A DNA stretch of 64,000 nucleotides from Kiritimatiellia bacterium (GTDB taxonomy: Bacteria > Verrucomicrobiota > Kiritimatiellia > CAIVKH01). The stretch spans positions 124,001-188,000 of the forward strand of contig JAOSKE010000002.1 in NCBI GenBank assembly GCA_027493775.1, in the 5' to 3' direction. Positions 9,542 through 21,340 of this stretch are shown in pieces. The notes beneath the pieces were generated by a model. It did not search any database, was not told the origin of the DNA, and was given only the letters and a program-made list of their open reading frames with translations. A program made the translations under genes and the position numbers. Each line of letters starts with the position of its first letter. Position 1 is the first letter of the stretch.

Positions 9542-9626
9542 AGGGAGAGCCTACGCGAAACAGAACCCCGCCGACCAGCCCGACTCGTCAGGCCACATGC
9601 CTTCAAATTCACGGACCCAACGGGTC

Positions 9627-11258
<1,632 letters not shown>

Positions 11259-11314
11259 TCATTCGCGGAGCAGAATCGTCCGCAGACCCGTTAATAAACC
11301 ATACCCACCTTAAA

Positions 11315-11428
11315 ACTTCCAACCCTTGGAAGTGATTCCGCACCGGATTTCCAACCCTTGGAAGTTTTTCGCCCAAAAGTTCCAAGCCTTGGAAGTCGAA
11401 TCAGAGAGAACTTCCAACCCTTGGAACT
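11315..11428. repeat. Array of four TTCCAA-N3-TTGGAA palindromes upstream of pgi
   Basis: Four 15-base palindromic cores lie at 11349-11363, 11380-11394, 11412-11426 and 11317-11331. Their sequences are TTCCAACCCTTGGAA (three copies) and TTCCAAGCCTTGGAA (one). Several extend to a further A and T on each side (ACTTCCAA...TTGGAAGT). Centres are 32, 31 and 32 bp apart, close to three helical turns. The 11.3 kb gap is upstream of pgi and downstream of the GspG-like gene, both leftward. The linkers between cores differ in sequence. A related pair sits at 38.54-38.59 kb. Confidence 0.85.
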
Positions 11429-11495
11429 TTTTGAAATAACGTAAAAAATATCCGGCCAATTCAGGCAATCAAAACGGCGCCCGACACGCGCCCGC

Positions 11496-11894
11496 TTAAT
11501 CCAACGGACGGCGCAGCCACTCCAATTTCGAAATGTCGTACACGTGGCCGGTCGAAGGGATATACAGCTCCGCGACGAGATCGCGGTCTTCCCCCTCGCC
11601 GCCCGGCTCGCCATCCTGGCCATAAGAGACGATTGTGAAATGGTTAGAATCCACGCGGGTGTACAACAGCGAGCGTCCCCACGCATCGAGCGGGATTCGT
11701 TTGCGCGCAGACTGCAGCTCCTCGTCCGTCGGAACGTAGCTGAACATTCGGATGTGGCGGACGACGACCTTGACAAAGCTCCGAATAGATAAATCCGTCC
11801 GTTTATTATTCGGCACAGTCATGGACCACAGCCCCACAATCACCAAGGGCAGCGCGGTCAGCGCAAGAATCAGCAACATCTTCTTTGGCTTCAT
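11496..11894 (-). CDS. Membrane-anchored GspG-like (type II secretion pseudopilin C-terminal domain) protein
   Basis: A 132-residue protein. The N-terminus (MKPKKMLLILALTALPLVIVG) is a signal anchor and lacks the G-F-T-L-x-E prepilin cleavage site. The C-terminal half reads like the GspG major-pseudopilin domain: LDAWGRSLLYTR, then FTIVSYGQDGEPGGEGEDRD, the region that binds calcium in GspG. It may be a membrane-tethered relative rather than a true pseudopilin. No other type II secretion gene lies beside it. The stop is followed by the palindrome array. Confidence 0.6.
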   Translation of the reverse strand: MKPKKMLLILALTALPLVIVGLWSMTVPNNKRTDLSIRSFVKVVVRHIRMFSYVPTDEELQSARKRIPLDAWGRSLLYTRVDSNHFTIVSYGQDGEPGGEGEDRDLVAELYIPSTGHVYDISKLEWLRRPLD

Positions 11895-11937
11895 ATACAG
11901 CGAGTATTACACGCCCACCGCGACTTTCCATACTTAA

Positions 11938-12935
<998 letters not shown>

Positions 12936-12939
12936 CGCT

Positions 12940-13893
12940 ATGAAAGATACCCGTTTCCAACGCATCCTCGTCACTGGCGCGCACGGTTTTCTTGGCCACC
13001 ACATCGTCCCGCAACTGAATCACGCATTCGATGCGGAGCTGATTTGTCCTCCTCGCGCGAGCTACGACTTGTTGAAACCGGATGTTCCGACAAAATTAAT
13101 GAAGGACGTGCAGCCCGATTGCGTCATTCATCTCGCGGCAAAGTCCGGCGGCATTATTGATAACAAAAATCGGCCCGCAGATTATTTCTACGATAACCTC
13201 GCGATGAACACGGCCGTGTTCGATGCCGCATTCAAGGCGGGCGTAAAGAAGTTGCTCACCCTGATGGGCGGTTGTTCGTATCCGTCCGATGCGAAATCGC
13301 CGATCGGCGAGGATCAGATGTGGAACGGTCTTCCGCAAATTGAGAGCGTCGGCTATTCAACAGCAAAGAAAATGCTTCTGATCCAATCGTGGGCGTATCG
13401 AAAACAACACGGCTTTAATTCGGTGGTGCTGATTCCCGGCAACGTCTATGGCGAATGGGACAACTTCAATCTGGAGCAGGCGCACGTCATCCCCGCAATG
13501 ATACGCAAGTATGTCGAAGCCCAGGACGCGGGTCGCCCCACAATGACGGCATTTGGCAGCGGCAAACCGACGCGCGATTTTGTCTATGCAGGCGATGTAG
13601 CGGCGACCATTCCGTGGTTTCTTGCGAATTATGATTCGAGTGATCCAATCAATATTTCGGCCGGACGCAGAATTTCCATCCGTGAGCTTGCAGAAACCGT
13701 GAAGCGCGTGACCGGCTTCGAGGGCGAGATCGTCTGGGACTCCTCAAAGCCTGACGGTCAGATGGACAAAATTTTCGACGTCACTCGCCTCAATAAACTG
13801 GGGCTTTCCTGCGATACCACTCTGGAAGACGGATTGCGGCGCACGACAGAGTGGTTCCGCGCCGCGCGAACCGGCGGCGGAGTTCGCCTGTGA
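12940..13893 (+). CDS. GDP-L-fucose synthase-like NAD(P)-dependent epimerase/reductase
   Basis: A 317-residue extended SDR. It has GAHGFLGHHIVPQL as nucleotide-binding loop, VIHLAAKSGGI, the catalytic YSTAKKM, and GSGKPTRDFVYAGDVA, the pattern typical of GDP-fucose synthase (Fcl) and its GDP-heptose relatives. Fcl turns GDP-4-keto-6-deoxymannose into GDP-L-fucose. No GDP-mannose dehydratase is present here, and the neighbouring HddA/HddC-like enzymes make a heptose substrate equally plausible. It overlaps the next gene by four bases (GTGA), indicating an operon. Confidence 0.85.
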   Translation: MKDTRFQRILVTGAHGFLGHHIVPQLNHAFDAELICPPRASYDLLKPDVPTKLMKDVQPDCVIHLAAKSGGIIDNKNRPADYFYDNLAMNTAVFDAAFKAGVKKLLTLMGGCSYPSDAKSPIGEDQMWNGLPQIESVGYSTAKKMLLIQSWAYRKQHGFNSVVLIPGNVYGEWDNFNLEQAHVIPAMIRKYVEAQDAGRPTMTAFGSGKPTRDFVYAGDVAATIPWFLANYDSSDPINISAGRRISIRELAETVKRVTGFEGEIVWDSSKPDGQMDKIFDVTRLNKLGLSCDTTLEDGLRRTTEWFRAARTGGGVRL

Positions 13894-14678
13894 AGGACAG
13901 GGCCGATCTGCTCGTCCTCGGCGCCACCGGATTCGTCGGTTCAGCGATTGTCCGGGAAGCCAAAGTGCGCGGGTTATCCGTTCTCGAAATTGGCAGAGCA
14001 AATTATCAACCTGGCCTATCCGCGCGTTGGCTGATCAACGCGAACGGCAACTCCAAAAAATACCTCGCGCGCGAGCAGCCCGCCCACGAATTTGATCTCT
14101 CCGTGCGCAGCACGATGCGGTCGCTACACGACTTCAACTTCGAGCGCTACTGCTTCCTCTCCTCCATAGACGTGTACGACAACGTTTGCGACCCGGCGAA
14201 CAACGGGGAAGACGCGGTCATTCAGCGCGACAAACTTTCGCCATACGGCCTTCACAAGCTCATGGCGGAAGACCTCGTTCGCCACTACGCGCCACACTGG
14301 TTGATCCTCCGAATGGGCGGCTTCATCGGCCCAGGTCTTCGTAAAAACTCGATTTACGATTTATTGAAGGGCGTCCCCCTTCGCGTCCATCCCGACTCGC
14401 GCTATCAGTACCAGCACACTCAATCACTCGCCGCCATTGCGCTCGACCTCCTCGCAGGTGGCGCCGAGCGCGAAGTTTGGAACGTCGCAGGAGCGGGCGT
14501 CATTAGCGTGCGCGAAATCGCAGAGTGGATTCCCAACGCGCAGCTCCCCCCTCTCATCGGGACGCCGGAGCGCTACGAAATCAATATCGCGCGTCTTCAA
14601 GCGCGACGCGAAGTTGCTTCGACCCGCGACACTGTGCGACAGTTCGTTGAAGACGTCCTTGCGGGGCGTGAACGCTGA
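13890..14678 (+). CDS. NAD(P)-dependent SDR reductase/epimerase of the glycan cluster
   Basis: A 262-residue short extended SDR. The GTG at 13890 overlaps the upstream stop. The motif LLVLGATGFVGSAIVREA is the dinucleotide-binding loop, CFLSSIDVYD holds the catalytic serine region, and YGLHKLMAEDL carries the YxxxK pair. It resembles dTDP-4-dehydrorhamnose reductase-like or nucleoside-diphosphate-sugar epimerase proteins, but the substrate is unknown. The next gene starts two bases after the stop. Confidence 0.8.
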   Translation: MKDRADLLVLGATGFVGSAIVREAKVRGLSVLEIGRANYQPGLSARWLINANGNSKKYLAREQPAHEFDLSVRSTMRSLHDFNFERYCFLSSIDVYDNVCDPANNGEDAVIQRDKLSPYGLHKLMAEDLVRHYAPHWLILRMGGFIGPGLRKNSIYDLLKGVPLRVHPDSRYQYQHTQSLAAIALDLLAGGAEREVWNVAGAGVISVREIAEWIPNAQLPPLIGTPERYEINIARLQARREVASTRDTVRQFVEDVLAGRER

Positions 14679-14680
14679 TC

Positions 14681-15667
14681 ATGATAATTTCTCGCACACC
14701 ATTTCGCGTCAGTTTCTTCGGAGGCGGCACAGATTTCCCCGACTACTACAAGGAGCACGGCGGCGCGGTGCTCTCCACCGGCATCAACAAATACTGCTAC
14801 CTCTCGGTGCATTCGCTCGGCCCATTTTTCAAACACCGCCTGCGTGTCAGCTATGCGCAAACCGAAACGGTGCGAAGCCCTTCCGAAATCAAACACCCGC
14901 TCATACGCGAATCGCTCGGACTCCTCGGCCTCGACGCAGGAATGGAAATTAATCACGTCGCCGACCTGCCCGGTCGCACGGGTCTGGGATCCTCTTCTTC
15001 ATTCACCGTTGGCCTGCTCAACGCCCTGCACGCGTTCCGCGAAGAGGAAGTGAGCGCGGAGCAACTTGCGCAAGAAGCGATCACGGTGGAACGACACCGC
15101 GTCGGCGATACGGGCGGGCATCAGGATCAATATGCCGCAGCGTACGGCGGATTATATCGCTACGACTTCACCGCTGACGGCATTACCGCGCGGCCACTGA
15201 TTATTGATGCAAAGCGCAAGGCCGCATTGAGCAGCAGACTGCTTCTCTTTTTCACCGGAGTCGAAAGTTCGGCAGAGGAGATTCTGCAGGAGCAGAAAAA
15301 GAATACCGCGCGAAACCTCTCCTCTCTACGCGAAATGCGGCAGATGGTGGACTTTGCAGAGCAACTGCTGACGGGCCACGAAGACCTCGACGCATTTGGA
15401 CGACTCCTGCACGCCTCGTGGATGCACAAGCGCTCGCTGTCATCGGGAATCAGCAACTATGAAATTGATGCCGCCTACGACGCGGCGCTCCACGCAGGGG
15501 CCATCGGCGGAAAACTGCTTGGCGCAGGGGGACGCGGGTTCCTCTTGCTGTACGCGCGACCGAGCAGCCAGGAAAATGTCAGAATTGCTCTGTCCCACCT
15601 CACAGAAATCCCCTTTCAGTTTAGCGATCAAGGCAGTCGAATTATTTTTCGTTCCCCTGAGTCATGA
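14681..15667 (+). CDS. GHMP kinase, D-glycero-D-manno-heptose 7-phosphate kinase-like (HddA)
   Basis: A 328-residue sugar kinase. It opens MIISRTPFRVSFFGGGTDFP, the start typical of HddA-type GHMP kinases. The ATP loop is LPGRTGLGSSSSFTVGLL near residue 100, and KLLGAGGRGFLLL near residue 285 is the third GHMP motif. HddA phosphorylates D-glycero-D-manno-heptose 7-phosphate at C1. The HddC-like nucleotidyltransferase two genes on supports a GDP-heptose route. The isomerase GmhA and phosphatase GmhB are not in the window. A related fucokinase-like activity cannot be excluded. The stop overlaps the next start. Confidence 0.85.
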   Translation: MIISRTPFRVSFFGGGTDFPDYYKEHGGAVLSTGINKYCYLSVHSLGPFFKHRLRVSYAQTETVRSPSEIKHPLIRESLGLLGLDAGMEINHVADLPGRTGLGSSSSFTVGLLNALHAFREEEVSAEQLAQEAITVERHRVGDTGGHQDQYAAAYGGLYRYDFTADGITARPLIIDAKRKAALSSRLLLFFTGVESSAEEILQEQKKNTARNLSSLREMRQMVDFAEQLLTGHEDLDAFGRLLHASWMHKRSLSSGISNYEIDAAYDAALHAGAIGGKLLGAGGRGFLLLYARPSSQENVRIALSHLTEIPFQFSDQGSRIIFRSPES

Positions 15668-16857
15668 GCGCGCCACCGCGCATCGCATTCTGGTTCCGCT
15701 ACGGGGCCGCCGAGCACACCGAGCTGTATCACGCATTGCCAAATTTAATCGAAGCGCTCTCCGCCCACGCAGAGGTGTACTACTTCGGATTTGAAGGACG
15801 CATGCCCACACCCGAGGCGATTGCAAGACACGCGGTCGTACACCACTTGCCCTTCCGTGTGAATCGCACAAAGAGTTGGGACAAATTGTTCAAGTACGTC
15901 CTCTGGTTGCTCTGCCTCCCGTGGATCGCGTTGCGCTGTCGCTCACTCGGTATCCGCGCGGTGTATATTGACGAAACAGTTCCACTCGCCGCGCCGATTG
16001 CGCGATTGTTCTTCGGGCCAAACGTCGCGATCACCATCGCAGATTTTTTTCACCGATATTTATCTCTCGCGCGGCTTTTTCGCGCGAACACTCGGCGGCG
16101 CGATTCGCTCACTCGATTGGGCAGCGTGGCGGAAATTGCCGCTGATTATCACGCGCGCAAAAACACGCGCGAGTTTCTCGAAACCAAGGGTATTGATCCA
16201 TCACGGGTCTGCCCGATTTATGATCCGTGCGACACAACGCTCTATCACCCGGATAATCGGGCCACGGCGAAGCAACGATTTGGATACAGCGAAAGCGAAG
16301 TCGTGCTCGTACACCACGGCATCCTTCACCCAAACAAAGGCAACGACCGCATCCTGCGCGCGCTTGCAACTGCGCGAGGCGAGGCGCCGAATATCCGCTA
16401 CCTCCTTGTTGGGGACGGTTCGGAGTTCGGAACGCCTCCAGGAATTAACGAAGGAGCTTCACCTAAACGATATTGTACAGATGACCGGCTGGCTTCCAAA
16501 GCCGGAGGATGTGAACATCGCGCTAAATGCGGGCGATATCGGACTCGTCATGCGCGTGGGACACGCCTCCGATGACTTCCACATGACCGGCGCATTGGTT
16601 CACAGCATGGCCGTTGGCCTGCCCATCCTCGGCGCTCAACTTGGTGGTGTTTCCGAAGTCGTACACGACGGCATTCAGGGGTATCTTTTCCCCCAGACGA
16701 TATGACACGTTTCACGCAACGCCTTATCGAATTGGCCCGCGACCCTGCATTGCGGGAGCGAATGGGACAAGCGGCGCTTGAACAAGCGCAGCGCTCGTTT
16801 TCGATGGATGCGGTCGTCGGCCAAACCGTCACCGCGCTTGTTGGATTATTAAAATGA
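15664..16857 (+). CDS. Glycosyltransferase family 4/1 (two apparent frameshifts)
   Basis: A GT-B fold glycosyltransferase of about 397 residues after reconstruction. The N-terminal half has PPRIAFWFRYGAAEHTELYH. The C-terminal donor domain has VHHGILHPNKGNDRIL, LLVGDGSE, LNDIVQMTGWLP, and the late segment HMTGALVHSMAVGLPILG. The frame breaks at 16429-16430 (GG should read G, giving GDGSEFERLQELTKEL) and at 16690-16694 (five C should be six, giving GYLFPPDDMTRFTQRLIEL). The start overlaps the kinase gene by four bases, and the stop overlaps the nucleotidyltransferase start (ATGA). It probably transfers the sugar made by this cluster to an acceptor that cannot be identified. Confidence 0.85.
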
Positions 16858-17579
16858 GCAACGGCCCGACAGCGATCATCCTCGTCGGCGGCCTCGGCAC
16901 TCGCCTTCGTGCGCTTTATCCTGATCGTCCAAAGGCGCTGGTTCCCATCAAAGAGCGCCCGTTCATCGCTTGGATGCTGGACTGGCTCCGCGCACACGGC
17001 GTCGAACGCGCACACCTTGCCGCCGGGCATCTCGCGGGCCTGCTCGTGGACTGGGCGAAAGAGTTGAACAATCCGAACATCACCGTCTCGCGTGAACCGC
17101 AGGCGCTCGGGACAGGGGGTGGCCTGTTGTACGCGACACAATTTGTGCCGGACCGCGAACTGCTGGTATTGAACGGAGACAGTTTTCTGCCGAGCCTCGC
17201 ACTGCGTGACTGGCTTGCGCAACCGCTCTCAGACGAATTAGCTGGGGTATTGGCCGTTACGCGAATTGAATCGCCGGGACGCTACGGCACGGTTGAATTT
17301 TCGGAAGACGGGCGCATCGGCGCATTTTTTGAAAAAGCAGAACGACCCTCAGGTTGGGTCAATGGCGGGGTCTATCGTCTGCGCCGCAGTGCGCTCGACG
17401 GTTATTCTGAAGAACGTAATTTCTCTTTGGAGACCGACGTTTTTCCCGCACTGGCCCAAGCGGGTGCGCTGTGCGCACAAAAGACGCCGGAGCCCTTATT
17501 GGACATGGGGACGCCGGAGGGCATTCTCGCAATGGAGCGTTGGCTGGACGCGCACCCTGAATTTTTTAACGTGCTTTAA
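16854..17579 (+). CDS. Sugar-1-phosphate nucleotidyltransferase, HddC-like
   Basis: A 241-residue NTP transferase. The activation loop IILVGGLGTRLRALYPDRPK and the following ALVPIKERPFI are the classical nucleotidyltransferase signature. LLVLNGDSF supplies the metal-binding aspartate, and WVNGGVYRL the sugar site. Length and the GTRLR...PK spacing match D-glycero-D-manno-heptose 1-phosphate guanylyltransferase (HddC) and close mannose-1-phosphate guanylyltransferases. With the HddA-like kinase it implies synthesis of an NDP-activated heptose. The nucleotide (GTP versus others) cannot be decided here. Confidence 0.85.
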   Translation: MSNGPTAIILVGGLGTRLRALYPDRPKALVPIKERPFIAWMLDWLRAHGVERAHLAAGHLAGLLVDWAKELNNPNITVSREPQALGTGGGLLYATQFVPDRELLVLNGDSFLPSLALRDWLAQPLSDELAGVLAVTRIESPGRYGTVEFSEDGRIGAFFEKAERPSGWVNGGVYRLRRSALDGYSEERNFSLETDVFPALAQAGALCAQKTPEPLLDMGTPEGILAMERWLDAHPEFFNVL

Positions 17580-17591
17580 GAGGAGACGGCT

Positions 17592-19923
17592 GTGCCAGGA
17601 TTCAAAACTTCACTACTACTGCTTATCAGCGCCGCCACGCTGCTCTCTGCTTGTTCACAACGCGCAAGCGGCCCGGAGCGGCCGTGGCGGGATTTTGTCG
17701 GCGACCTGACCAACACCACGCGCTTGCTCAGTCACGACACCGGCGGAACAGTTCTTCGCTCCACTGCGGACCCGACCGGCGGCAACGACGATTTCAACCA
17801 GTTCCAAGGCCCCGGCACAGAATCGGGTTGGGTGACACTCGCCGATTTGAAAGGGCCGGGTGTTGTTCGACGTTTTTGGACAACCGGCGTGGATCCAGGT
17901 CATCCTTTCCGTCTCTATTTTGACGGCGAGAAGAAGCCGCGCGTCGAAGGCACCATTGACGAATTATTCGGTGAACGCCCCCCTTTCACGCCGCCACTTG
18001 CGCGTTATATGAACCTTTGCTGGTTCAGCTACATTCCGCTGACGTATCAACATTCGCTGCGCATCGAGGCGAAAGCGCCGCCGACGCACCCGTTTTGGGG
18101 GCCGCGTCGCTTCTTTTTCCAACTCAATGTTGAGACGTTGCCAGCAGATACAAACGTACAAACCTTCCCCGCGACCATGACCGATGCCGATCGCGCGGAG
18201 TGGGCGCGTGTAGCGGATGTGTGGACGAAGTCCGTGGAGTGGCCGGTGATGCCCAGCGCTCACAGCGAGCCGGTTGAAATTGAACCGGGCGCCGAGACGA
18301 CCGTCTGGCAGTCCACAACGCCAGGCGTCTTGCCCGAATGGTTCATCCGTGTGGATCCGACCGATCCAACGGGTTGGTCCATCCGCGAAAAAGAATGGCT
18401 GCTCCAAGATGTCGTCTTGCGCATTCGCTACGACCAACGCCCCGCACCGAGTGTGGATGTTCCCCTTGGCGACTTTTTTTGGAAACGCCTGGCGTCATCG
18501 CGACTACGGTTCACTCCTCCTTGGCGCGAGCCCGACGACGTTTCGTAGCGGATTCCCCCTCGCCTTCCCCGGCTCCGTCGCAATCAGTTTGCTCAATGGG
18601 AGTGATCACCCTGTTCGGGCTGTTTTTGCCGGGGCCCCAGAAGCGCTCACCGATCCCTCGCCACGTTACTTCCACGCGGAATGGCGGAAAACCGGGCCCG
18701 ATGCGGGGATTCCGCATACCATCGCCAATTTTAACGGCAGCGGTCTATTCGCGGGGGCTTTCCTCGGACTCACGGGCAAAGGCGTGACGCAACAGGACGA
18801 TTCATGGTGGTTGCTCGAAGGCGATGAGGCGATGTTTGTGGATGATGAACCCTCTCCCTCTTGGCGCGGCACGGGACTTGAAGATTATTTCAATGGCGGT
18901 TGGTACTACCGCAGCGCGGTTTTCTCAGCGCTGCATGGCATCTTTGATCGCGTCCCCTTTCGCACGGCGCAATACCGACACCAACTCGTTGACCCAGTTA
19001 CATTTTCGCGTTCGCTACGAATGACCATTGAGCGCGGCGATAGAAATGTGAGCCACGCGTGGTTTCAGAGCGTCGCGTTTGCGTATCTCGATGAACCAAC
19101 TGTTGTGCAACCTGTGCCGCCAAACAGAAACGACCGGCGCGCGGTCGAAAACCGCTTTGATTGGCAAGACGTGATGTTGCAACTAACGGAACTGGAGCGA
19201 ATGAACAACTTCGAGCGCGCCATTGCGTTGATTGACGAGTACGGCGAACGCTTCCCTGATGCCCCTGACCTCGGCGTTTATGCGCTTCGCAAATTGGAGT
19301 ATCGCCGACTCCTCGGAGAAAACATCTCGGCGGAAGAAATGGCGCCCTTCCTCACTGGCGAACGCGGCCCGCAGGCACAGGAGCAGGCGAAACTGCTGGA
19401 CTGGTTCTATGCCAAACCGAATCGCGTGCTTGTTGGCATCAACGCCAATTCACAGGCGCAATTGTACTTCAACGGCGAGGCCGTCGCGCGCACGGATCAC
19501 CCTCTCGCATGGGTCGTCGTTGGCAAAGAAGCCGACGGCAGCTCTGCCGTGGTGGCTGCGGACGCAACGATGATTCGCCAAGAGCCGTGGGTACAGCTTG
19601 GCTTGCGAACACACGATGGCTTTGCCGGTTCGGGTATAGGAACGAAGCGCGCGCGCCGAATTTCCGGCGCGTGGAATGCGGAGACCGGCGACCAGACGCA
19701 GTGGAAACCCGTGCCGAATCCGGATTTGCTTCGCGGCACACCTGACGCGCCATTCATCGGCAGCGTCGCAAACGCGTTTATTCTGTTCGGCTCGAAGTCC
19801 TATTCCGTGCGCAGCGAGGACTGGGCGTACTACCAGGGGCGCGGATATTTCCGAATGGACATCCCCCTGCCGCTCGACGGGTGGCCGGCACAGGCGCGAG
19901 AGATTACGGGGCTTGAGCGATAG
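17592..19923 (+). CDS. DUF2961 family lipoprotein (apparent frameshift)
   Basis: The GTG at 17592 follows AAGAGGAG. The protein has a lipoprotein signal (LLLLISAATLLSAC), so it is probably outer-membrane anchored or periplasmic. The DUF2961 core is clear: LADLKGPGVVRRFWTTG, VPLGDFF, then FVDDEPSPSWRGTGLEDYFN and GGWYYR. The frame breaks in the T7 run at 18474-18480; six T joins VDVPLGDFF to GNAWRHRDYGSLLL, the usual family continuation. The region after residue 480 looks like a separate all-beta domain. Some DUF2961 proteins are fructan- or glycan-active enzymes, so a role in glycan turnover is possible; no catalytic assignment is made. It is last in the glycan cluster. Confidence 0.85.
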
Positions 19924-19936
19924 CAATTCGCTTCGA

Positions 19937-21034
19937 TTAATTCGGCAGCGCCTTCGCGTTTGCAAAGTGTACCGTTTGCGCGGCGCTGGCGAACTTGATC
20001 CCCTCCGCCTCAAAGCTCTTCAAGATGTGGAGATTGAAGCGCTCACAAAACTCCATGTACCTCCAATACTCCGGCGGATGATACCAGAAAGATACCACAA
20101 TTTTTAGCGCAGTGGATTCCACCTTGGGGAGTTCGGATAGCCAAACGCGCGGAGGCAGAGAGGGTTTCATCCCTTCGTGGTCTTTCAAAAAACTGCGAAT
20201 GATTTCCAGCGCACACTCCACCTTCGCGAATGTGGTATCGCTTGCGAGCGCGATGTCCGAGCGATAACGGATGTGAGGGCGGCGTCCGATATTCTGGATC
20301 GTCTTGTTCGCAAGCTCGCCATTCGGAACCGTCACCTGATGCCCTTCAAGCGTACGAATACGCGTCGAGCGGAAACCGACCTCCTCTACCGGGCCGTCAA
20401 ACCCATCAATAACCACACGTTCACCGAGCTGAAACGGCTTATCGGCAAAAATCACAAGCGAGCCGAAAAAGTTTTTCACCGCATCCTGCGCGGCGAGCGC
20501 GATGGCGAGACCACCGACGCCGAGACCGGCAATGATCGAGGTGAGTGGTTTATCCGTGAGTAGTTGTGCAATCTGCAGGAACGCAAGTACGGCGACGGTG
20601 ATGCGCAGACTCGTGCGCACCATCGGACGAATCATTTCACTGAGGCTATCCCCGCCCGAGTGCGCCGTCCGCAACATCCAATCGTCCACCACATCCACGA
20701 GGCTGTACGCTGCGAAAGCAACAGTGAGTGTGAGCAGGACACCGACTACGGTTTCGATCAACGCCGAGACATCATGGTCAATGGTGAGGAATGCGACGCC
20801 AATTTGCAGGCCGACCACAAATCCTGCAAACGTGATCACCTTCGCAAAGGCGCGAAACGCCACCCCCGTCGTCGGACGATTCCGTGCCTCCATTGCGGAC
20901 GCGCTCCGAAGCAGAGCGAAGCGCGCGATGCGACCGAGAATTAGACCAATCAAGAGCGAGAAAAAGAGCGCAAGAACTCGCCATAACTCGTTTCCGCCAA
21001 TGGTTATGCTGTTCAGTTTATTCCACCAATCCAT
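19937..21034 (-). CDS. MscS-family mechanosensitive ion channel
   Basis: A 365-residue small-conductance mechanosensitive channel. There are four or five N-terminal hydrophobic segments. The pore helix and MscS signature follow (SIIAGLGVGGLAIALAAQDA, then KNFFGSLVIFADKPFQLGE). The beta domain contains VIDGFDGPVEEVGFRSTRIR and PNGELANKTIQNIGRR. A C-terminal alpha/beta domain ends near HFANAKALPN. It opens under membrane tension to release solutes on osmotic downshock. It converges with the DUF2961 gene, with about 13 bp between stops. Confidence 0.93.
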   Translation of the reverse strand: MDWWNKLNSITIGGNELWRVLALFFSLLIGLILGRIARFALLRSASAMEARNRPTTGVAFRAFAKVITFAGFVVGLQIGVAFLTIDHDVSALIETVVGVLLTLTVAFAAYSLVDVVDDWMLRTAHSGGDSLSEMIRPMVRTSLRITVAVLAFLQIAQLLTDKPLTSIIAGLGVGGLAIALAAQDAVKNFFGSLVIFADKPFQLGERVVIDGFDGPVEEVGFRSTRIRTLEGHQVTVPNGELANKTIQNIGRRPHIRYRSDIALASDTTFAKVECALEIIRSFLKDHEGMKPSLPPRVWLSELPKVESTALKIVVSFWYHPPEYWRYMEFCERFNLHILKSFEAEGIKFASAAQTVHFANAKALPN

Positions 21035-21121
21035 GATTCTTCTCCAAGACTCGAATCCTCACGGGCGTTGTACACGGAAAAGGGCGGCTCAAAAAACCTA
21101 AAAAGTTTGAACGGGGAACTC

Positions 21122-21151
21122 TTGAACTTTCGGGGGACAATCCTCTATGTT
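21122..21151 (+). promoter_or_regulatory. Candidate sigma-70 promoter for the DUF5989/metallo-beta-lactamase pair
   Basis: TTGAAC (21122-21127), an 18-base spacer, and TATGTT (21146-21151), 24 bases before the DUF5989 ATG. Judged by sequence only. Confidence 0.33.
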
Positions 21152-21175
21152 TTCCGCTTTGAAAGGGAACCACAC

Positions 21176-21340
21176 ATGCGCACACTAAAATACCTGGGCC
21201 GCTTGCTTGGCGAATTTTTTGAATTTGCCTGGCAAAACAAGGCTTGGTGGATTATCCCGATTATTTTGGTGCTGCTGCTCCTGACGATCTTCATCGTCAC
21301 CGGCTCTAGCGTCGCACCATTCATTTACACGCTCTTTTGA
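21176..21340 (+). CDS. DUF5989 family small membrane protein
   Basis: A 54-residue protein: MRTLKYLGRLLGEFFEFAWQ, then a short positively charged patch, one long transmembrane segment, and the very typical ending SSVAPFIYTLF. This matches the DUF5989 pattern (a KWW-type turn, a hydrophobic helix, and GSAVAPFIYTLF). Function unknown; homologues are often found next to SGNH hydrolases or carbamoyltransferases. GAAAGGG is the ribosome site. The stop overlaps a TTG that starts the next gene, so the two are probably translated together. Confidence 0.75.
   Translation: MRTLKYLGRLLGEFFEFAWQNKAWWIIPIILVLLLLTIFIVTGSSVAPFIYTLF

Noticed and set aside
11315..11428. Possible CRISPR array from the regularly spaced repeats upstream of pgi
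   Set aside because: Repeats are 15-base palindromes with linkers of only about 16 bases, far shorter than CRISPR spacers, and no cas genes are near.
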